Under the pieces are notes generated by a model that did not search any database, was not told where the DNA came from, and saw nothing but the letters and a program-made list of their open reading frames with translations. Position numbers and translations under genes: made by a program. From an uncultured Bacteroides sp. (GTDB lineage Bacteria > Bacteroidota > Bacteroidia > Bacteroidales > Bacteroidaceae), in contig USLU01000013.1 of the NCBI GenBank assembly GCA_900555635.1, positions 39,735 through 103,734 of the forward strand: 64,000 nucleotides of DNA. The letters run 5' to 3'. Of this stretch, positions 59,812-64,000 are shown in pieces; the first letter of the stretch is position 1; the number at the start of each line of letters is the position of its first letter.

Positions 59812-60024
59812 ATGGATGATATGATTTACAGACATAATGCTATTGCTGAGGAAAATATAGATCCTAAAGGACGCCCGGCAAAAGACGAATTTGAGGAGTG
59901 GAGCGAGGACGTTTCCGAGCGTACCGACTTGGGGTATAAAGATAAAAACAAACCGATGTCCGATGAAGAACGAAAGAAACGCATCAAGGAAATGAATGAG
60001 ATAATCAAAAAGGATTTGGAATAA
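59812..60024 (+). CDS. Small hydrophilic protein, 70 residues
   Basis: A highly charged protein (MDDMIYRHNAIAEENIDPKGRPAKDEFEEW then DLGYKDKNKPMSDEERKKRIKEMNEIIKKDLE), with a C-terminal helix and no membrane segment. It has its own promoter-like element and is followed by a strong terminator, so it is a real single gene. I do not recognise its family. Confidence 0.75.
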   Translation: MDDMIYRHNAIAEENIDPKGRPAKDEFEEWSEDVSERTDLGYKDKNKPMSDEERKKRIKEMNEIIKKDLE

Positions 60025-60056
60025 AGAACAACATACTTGCGAAACCTGAAAAAGAA

Positions 60057-60092
60057 ACGGAGCATAACTAAGGCAACTCAGCTATGCTCCGT
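60057..60092 (+). terminator. Terminator after the 70-residue gene
   Basis: ACGGAGCATA (60057-60066) pairs with TATGCTCCGT (60083-60092), followed by ACTTTTTTT. It also lies after the alkaline phosphatase stop on the other strand. Confidence 0.85.
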
Positions 60093-60117
60093 ACTTTTTT
60101 TAGTAAATTCTTACTAA

Positions 60118-61518
60118 TTATTTATATCCTGCCGCCTTGGCTATACGCTTAGGAATCTCAGTATTATCCATCTTGCCCATGAACAGTTTTGAGCCGGCTC
60201 CAACAGCAAATACCGGAACATAACCAGCAGTATGGTTTCCACTTGTCCAGCCTACCATTGCAATCTGGCTCATCACCTTTCTAGCCGTAGCAGCCATCGG
60301 TTCTGTTTTGGCATAAAGACTTTCTTCGAAAACGGTATGATTCTTTACGAAAGACTCTTCATATTCGTCACGCAACATTTTCTCTTGCTCCCAGCTCAAT
60401 GGCAGTACACTCCAGAATCCCATCTTGTCAGCAAGCAAAGCTTTCATCTCTTCCCATGTAACTTTATTATTTTTCGCTTTACGCATATCAGTTATCGCTT
60501 TAGAAAGAAGATCTTGTGACTGCTTTTGATTTGTCAACGATTTCAAGAACAACTCATACTTGGCTGTACCAAGCCCTAAACCACCAGTTTCATGGTCGGC
60601 AGTTACAACGATCAATGTTTCATTGGGGTGTTTCTTATAGAATTCATAAGCAACTTTAACAGCATTATCCATATCTACTACTTCTTCGAAGGCAGTAGCA
60701 GGATCGTTACCATGACAAGCCCAGTCAATCTTTCCTCCTTCTACCATCAGGAAAAAGCCTTTATTCTTGCCTTTAGTAAGGAAAGAGATGGCGCTTTCTG
60801 TAATTTCGGCCAAGGTCAAGTCACCTTCCTGGCGATCAATGGCATAAGGCAAACAAGAAGGTTCGGCTCCCTCTTTCTGAATCAGCACCATCTTATTGGC
60901 ACTTCCAGCTTTCGATTTATATTCGTCAAGTCCTCTGGCAATGGTATAACCTGCTTCTTCAAAAATAGGGAAGATGCTGGGTGCTTCTTTTTTATCTGCG
61001 GTCGTAGTAGGTTTCAGAAAACCACCACCAGCATAGAAATCGAAATCAGCCTTTGGCAAATCAAGCGCTATTTCATAATACATGTTACGGTTAGGCTGAT
61101 GTGCGAAGAAAGCAGCCGGAGTAGCATGATCCACACTTACACTGGTGGTTACACCCACTTTCTTTCCAGCCTTCTTTGCTTTTTCGGCAACGGTTTGAAG
61201 AACGTTTTTGTTATCGTCCATGCCGATAGCACCGTTATAAGTCTTAGTACCGGTAGCCAGCGCAGTTCCCGCAGCCGATGAATCAGTAACAGAATTGGTC
61301 GCAGAGAAAGTAGTTGCCATACTGGCAACAGGAAATGTAGTGAACAACAATGGCTTTACACCGATTCTTCCTTCCTGTTCGGCAAGATACATCTCAGTAC
61401 CATTCACTTGATTAACTCCCATTCCATCACCGATGAAATAAAATACATACTTTGCCTGCTGTGCATTCACTGCACCTGTCAACAGCACAAAGAGTAATAC
61501 ATACATGAATCGTTTCAT
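60118..61518 (-). CDS. Alkaline phosphatase
   Basis: A 466-residue exported metallo-phosphatase. Signal peptide MKRFMYVLLFVLLTGAVNA; metal ligand Asp31 in YFIGDGMGVNQ; nucleophile Ser80 in SVTDSSAAGTALATG; VEGGKIDWACHGNDPATAFEEVV (about 260-285) and VVTADHETGGLGLGT supply further metal ligands; a last His is in SGNHTAGYVPVFAVG. All catalytic residues are present. It has its own promoter element at 61564-61571. Confidence 0.94.
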   Translation of the reverse strand: MKRFMYVLLFVLLTGAVNAQQAKYVFYFIGDGMGVNQVNGTEMYLAEQEGRIGVKPLLFTTFPVASMATTFSATNSVTDSSAAGTALATGTKTYNGAIGMDDNKNVLQTVAEKAKKAGKKVGVTTSVSVDHATPAAFFAHQPNRNMYYEIALDLPKADFDFYAGGGFLKPTTTADKKEAPSIFPIFEEAGYTIARGLDEYKSKAGSANKMVLIQKEGAEPSCLPYAIDRQEGDLTLAEITESAISFLTKGKNKGFFLMVEGGKIDWACHGNDPATAFEEVVDMDNAVKVAYEFYKKHPNETLIVVTADHETGGLGLGTAKYELFLKSLTNQKQSQDLLSKAITDMRKAKNNKVTWEEMKALLADKMGFWSVLPLSWEQEKMLRDEYEESFVKNHTVFEESLYAKTEPMAATARKVMSQIAMVGWTSGNHTAGYVPVFAVGAGSKLFMGKMDNTEIPKRIAKAAGYK

Positions 61519-61563
61519 AAGCTTATCTATTTCTTAAAAAGTTATTAGTGTTTTAAAGAGTAA

Positions 61564-61571
61564 CAAAGATA
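61564..61571 (-). promoter_or_regulatory. -7 promoter element of the alkaline phosphatase gene
   Basis: Minus strand TATCTTTG, exact TAnnTTTG match, 46 bases before the start. Confidence 0.6.
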
Positions 61572-61616
61572 GCGATTTTTAGTCACTATAGGATGAAGAT
61601 TCTATTAAAAAGAGAA

Positions 61617-61644
61617 GCCGGAGTACAGTTTTACTGCCTCCGGC
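61617..61644 (-). terminator. Terminator of the pta-ackA operon
   Basis: GCCGGAG (61617-61623) pairs with CTCCGGC (61638-61644), with an inner CAGT/ACTG stem; reading leftward from ackA a T-rich tail TTCTCTTTTT follows. Confidence 0.85.
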
Positions 61645-61683
61645 CCCTTCACAATAACCAGCTAAAGATTCTATATCAGATTA

Positions 61684-62880
61684 TTAATTCTCTAAAATAG
61701 CAATGGTGTCCGAAGCAATCATCAATTCTTCGTCAGTAGGAATTACTACCACTTTCACCTTGGATTCAGGAGTAGAAACAATAATTTCCTTACCTTTTAC
61801 TTTATTCTTCTCGAAATCCATATTCACACCAAGGAATTCAAGACCATCACAAACAGCAGAACGGCAAGTATATTGATTCTCACCTACACCACCTGTAAAT
61901 ACAATTACATCTACACCACCCATAGCGGCAGCATAAGCACCAATATATTTCTTAATGCGATAATTGTACATCTTGTCAACCATAATGGCTTCCTTTTCTC
62001 CGGCAGCAACGGCAGCTTCCAAGTCGCGCATGTCACTGGCACCATTTCTCAAACCTGCAACACCCGATTTCTTGTTCAGCAAATCAGATACACCGGCTGT
62101 GTCAAGACCTTCTTTATCCATGATAAAGGTTACTGCACCTGCATCAATGTCACCACAACGAGTACCCATCATCAAGCCTTCAAGCGGAGTGAGTCCCATA
62201 GATGTATCCACACATTTGCCATCTTTTACAGCAGCAATAGAAGCACCGTTACCAATATGGCAAGTAATTATTTTCAAACCTTCCGGTTTAACTCCCAAGA
62301 ACTCACATACCCGTTGTGAAACATAACGGTGAGAAGTTCCGTGGAAACCATAACGGCGGATACCATATTTCTTATACAATTCTAAAGGTATTGCATACAG
62401 ATAAGCATGTTCGGGCATTGTTTGATGGAAAGCTGTATCGAACACACCTACCTGCGGTACATTAGGCAATGTAGCGGAAATTGCATTCACACCTTTCAGA
62501 TTGGCAGGATTATGCAGCGGCGCAAGATCATTACAAGCCACAAAAGCATCCAATACTTCTTGTGTCAACAGCACTGATTTGCTGAACTTTTCTCCACCAT
62601 GTACCATACGGTGACCTACCGCATTGATCTCATCCAATGATTTGATAGCGCCGTATTCCGGACTTACCAATGTATCTAAAATGAATTCTACTCCTACTGT
62701 GTGTTCCGGTATGTCTTTTTCCAGAACGACCTTTTCTCCATTAGGCATAGTGAATTTCAGGAATGAACCTTCCAGACCTATTTTCTCAATGCCCCCTTGA
62801 GCGATAACCTCTTTTTGATCCATGTCAAACAATTTATATTTGATGGATGAGCTACCGCAATTCAATACTAATACTTTCAT
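61684..62880 (-). CDS. ackA: Acetate kinase
   Basis: A 398-residue enzyme that makes ATP and acetate from acetyl phosphate, the main energy-yielding end of acetate fermentation. MKVLVLNCGSSSIKYKLFD at the N-terminus, GHRMVHGGEKFS (about 89-100), RRYGFHGTSHRYVSQR (about 173-188), CHIGNGASIAAVKDG and the C-terminal VDVIVFTGGVGENQ are the family's signature stretches. It follows pta by 19 bases and closes the operon. Confidence 0.97.
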   Translation of the reverse strand: MKVLVLNCGSSSIKYKLFDMDQKEVIAQGGIEKIGLEGSFLKFTMPNGEKVVLEKDIPEHTVGVEFILDTLVSPEYGAIKSLDEINAVGHRMVHGGEKFSKSVLLTQEVLDAFVACNDLAPLHNPANLKGVNAISATLPNVPQVGVFDTAFHQTMPEHAYLYAIPLELYKKYGIRRYGFHGTSHRYVSQRVCEFLGVKPEGLKIITCHIGNGASIAAVKDGKCVDTSMGLTPLEGLMMGTRCGDIDAGAVTFIMDKEGLDTAGVSDLLNKKSGVAGLRNGASDMRDLEAAVAAGEKEAIMVDKMYNYRIKKYIGAYAAAMGGVDVIVFTGGVGENQYTCRSAVCDGLEFLGVNMDFEKNKVKGKEIIVSTPESKVKVVVIPTDEELMIASDTIAILEN

Positions 62881-62899
62881 ATGATTTCAGATTTATAAG

Positions 62900-63916
62900 T
62901 TATTTACTCTTTTTTGCTGCAATAGCTTGATTAGCTGTAATTGCAATCATACGATATATATCTTCGATAGAACAACCGCGTGAAAGGTCGTTTACCGGAC
63001 GGGCAATACCTTGCAATATCGGACCTACAGCATCAGCATGTCCCAAACGTTGTACTAACTTATAAGAAATATTACCAACTTCGAGACTTGGAACAATAAG
63101 TACATTAGCCGCGCCTGCAATAGCCGAGCCGGGGGCTTTGCTAGAACCTACTTCAGGTACCAAAGCCGCATCAGCCTGCAATTCTCCGTCAATAGCAATA
63201 TCAGGAGCCATTTCTTTAGCAATCTTCAAGGCCTCTACCACTTTGTCTACCACTTCATGTTTCGCAGAACCTTTTGTTGAGAAACTCAACATAGCCACTT
63301 TGGGATCAATGCCTACCACAGCTTGAGCCGTACGTGCCGTACAAACTGCGATTTGAGCAAGTTGAGAAGCATCGGGAACCGGAGTTACCGCAACGTCACC
63401 CATTACTAAAATACCATTCTTACCATATTCGGGAGCATGAGTCAACAATAACATTGCTCCGGAAACACAGGTTATACCCGGTACAGTCTTTATTATTTGC
63501 AGAGCCGGACGAAGTACATCACCGGTAGTATTGCGGGCACCTGCCAACTGACCGTCAGCATCACCATTCTTAATAATCAAACAACCTAAATAAAGCGGAT
63601 CGAGCACCAACTTACGTGCTTCCTCAATAGTCATACCTTTTTTCTTACGCAGTTCACACAGCAATTGTGCGTATTCTTCTTGCTTCGGATGGTTATTCGG
63701 ATCAATAATCGTAGCTTTCTCAATATTACCTAGTCCCCACTCTTTTGCACAAGCATGGATTTCTTCAGGTTTACCCAAAAGTATAAGGTCAGCAACTCCG
63801 TCAGTCAAGATTTGATTGGCAGCTTTCAAAGTACGCTCTGCCGTTCCTTCGGGAAGAACAATGCGTTGGCGATCTGCTTTCGCACGATCAAGAATTTCAT
63901 TAATTAATCTCTGCAT
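62900..63916 (-). CDS. pta: Phosphate acetyltransferase
   Basis: A 338-residue enzyme converting acetyl-CoA and phosphate to acetyl phosphate for ackA. It is the short, single-domain form (no DRTGG or AAA domain). Visible are RIVLPEGTAERTLKAANQIL (about 18-37), GQLAGARNTTGDVLRPALQII (about 122-142), SKAPGSAIAGAANVLIVPSLEVGNISYKLVQR (about 265-297) and GPILQGIARPVNDLSRGCS. A TACTTTTG promoter element lies 47 bases upstream. Confidence 0.97.
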   Translation of the reverse strand: MQRLINEILDRAKADRQRIVLPEGTAERTLKAANQILTDGVADLILLGKPEEIHACAKEWGLGNIEKATIIDPNNHPKQEEYAQLLCELRKKKGMTIEEARKLVLDPLYLGCLIIKNGDADGQLAGARNTTGDVLRPALQIIKTVPGITCVSGAMLLLTHAPEYGKNGILVMGDVAVTPVPDASQLAQIAVCTARTAQAVVGIDPKVAMLSFSTKGSAKHEVVDKVVEALKIAKEMAPDIAIDGELQADAALVPEVGSSKAPGSAIAGAANVLIVPSLEVGNISYKLVQRLGHADAVGPILQGIARPVNDLSRGCSIEDIYRMIAITANQAIAAKKSK

Positions 63917-63962
63917 GATATTTTAATTGTGTATAAATCGGTAGTACGTGTTATTCACGCCG

Positions 63963-63970
63963 CAAAAGTA
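63963..63970 (-). promoter_or_regulatory. -7 promoter element of pta-ackA
   Basis: Minus strand TACTTTTG, exact TAnnTTTG match, 47 bases before the pta start; the -33 region is at the right edge of the window. Confidence 0.65.
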
Positions 63971-64000
63971 CACAATTTTGCAATATCAACATTGCAATTC

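Overview
The window looks like chromosomal DNA of a gut Bacteroides (phylum Bacteroidota). The grounds are two SusC/SusD glycan-uptake pairs, one with an ECF sigma factor and FecR anti-sigma; promoters of the Bacteroidota type (TTTG, about 20 bases, TAnnTTTG) with no strong Shine-Dalgarno sites; an arginine pathway whose carbamoyltransferase has the N-succinylornithine-type residue Pro90; and NigD-like, DUF6242 and tandem OmpH/Skp genes. The species cannot be fixed from the sequence alone.

Layout. 1-6035 (minus): a polysaccharide-utilisation unit made of ECF sigma, FecR, STN-domain SusC and a SusD cut by the left edge. A short plus-strand promoter-terminator unit sits opposite the SusC leader and resembles the known DonS class of antisense RNAs. 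6523-11311 (minus): a second SusC/SusD pair with no adjacent regulator. 11312-12467: mostly non-coding, with one possible 37-residue gene and a terminator. 12468-20454 (plus): arginine/proline cluster (argR, GNAT, argG, a PspC protein, argC, argD, proC), then a cupin regulator and an acyl-CoA synthetase. 20552-23582: GH20 hexosaminidase and a PagL-like outer-membrane protein, divergent.

23671-31335: a 7.7-kb integrated element in the 3' end of tRNA-Leu(TAA), bounded by 23-bp direct repeats. It carries a tyrosine integrase, two small helix-turn-helix proteins, a replication protein of gpII/X type, two antirepressor-type proteins (Bro-N and ORF6N), a Cro/CI-like repressor with repeated operators, a repeat-rich non-coding stretch that could be its origin, and a right-hand block of small unknown genes. 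It has no capsid, tail, terminase, relaxase or conjugation genes that I can see, so it looks like a satellite or a mobilisable replicative island.

31320-36623: tRNA-Leu and tRNA-Gly, then a minus-strand run prmC-recX-pyrE-SRPBCC-argH, and ribD on plus. 36757-43711 (plus): DUF6242 lipoprotein, uppS, bamA, two skp genes, murI (cell-envelope assembly). 44485-49460: DUF2007 protein, proB, proA, a porin, and the succinylornithine carbamoyltransferase. With argG/argC/argD/argH elsewhere in the window this gives most of the arginine pathway; argB and a deacylase are not here. 49557-54964 (minus): rhodanese, NigD-like protein, acyltransferase, ddl, rluD, PASTA protein, rpmH. 55159-60024 (plus): efp, GT2, radC, a DUF59 protein, lpxH, a YdjC-like deacetylase and a small protein. 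60118-63916 (minus): alkaline phosphatase, ackA, pta.

Four intergenic gaps between co-directional genes hold inverted arrays of 7-base units (a different heptamer at each place, the same architecture), which I consider one of the more unusual features of the window. All identifications are from reading motifs and context; no database search was run.
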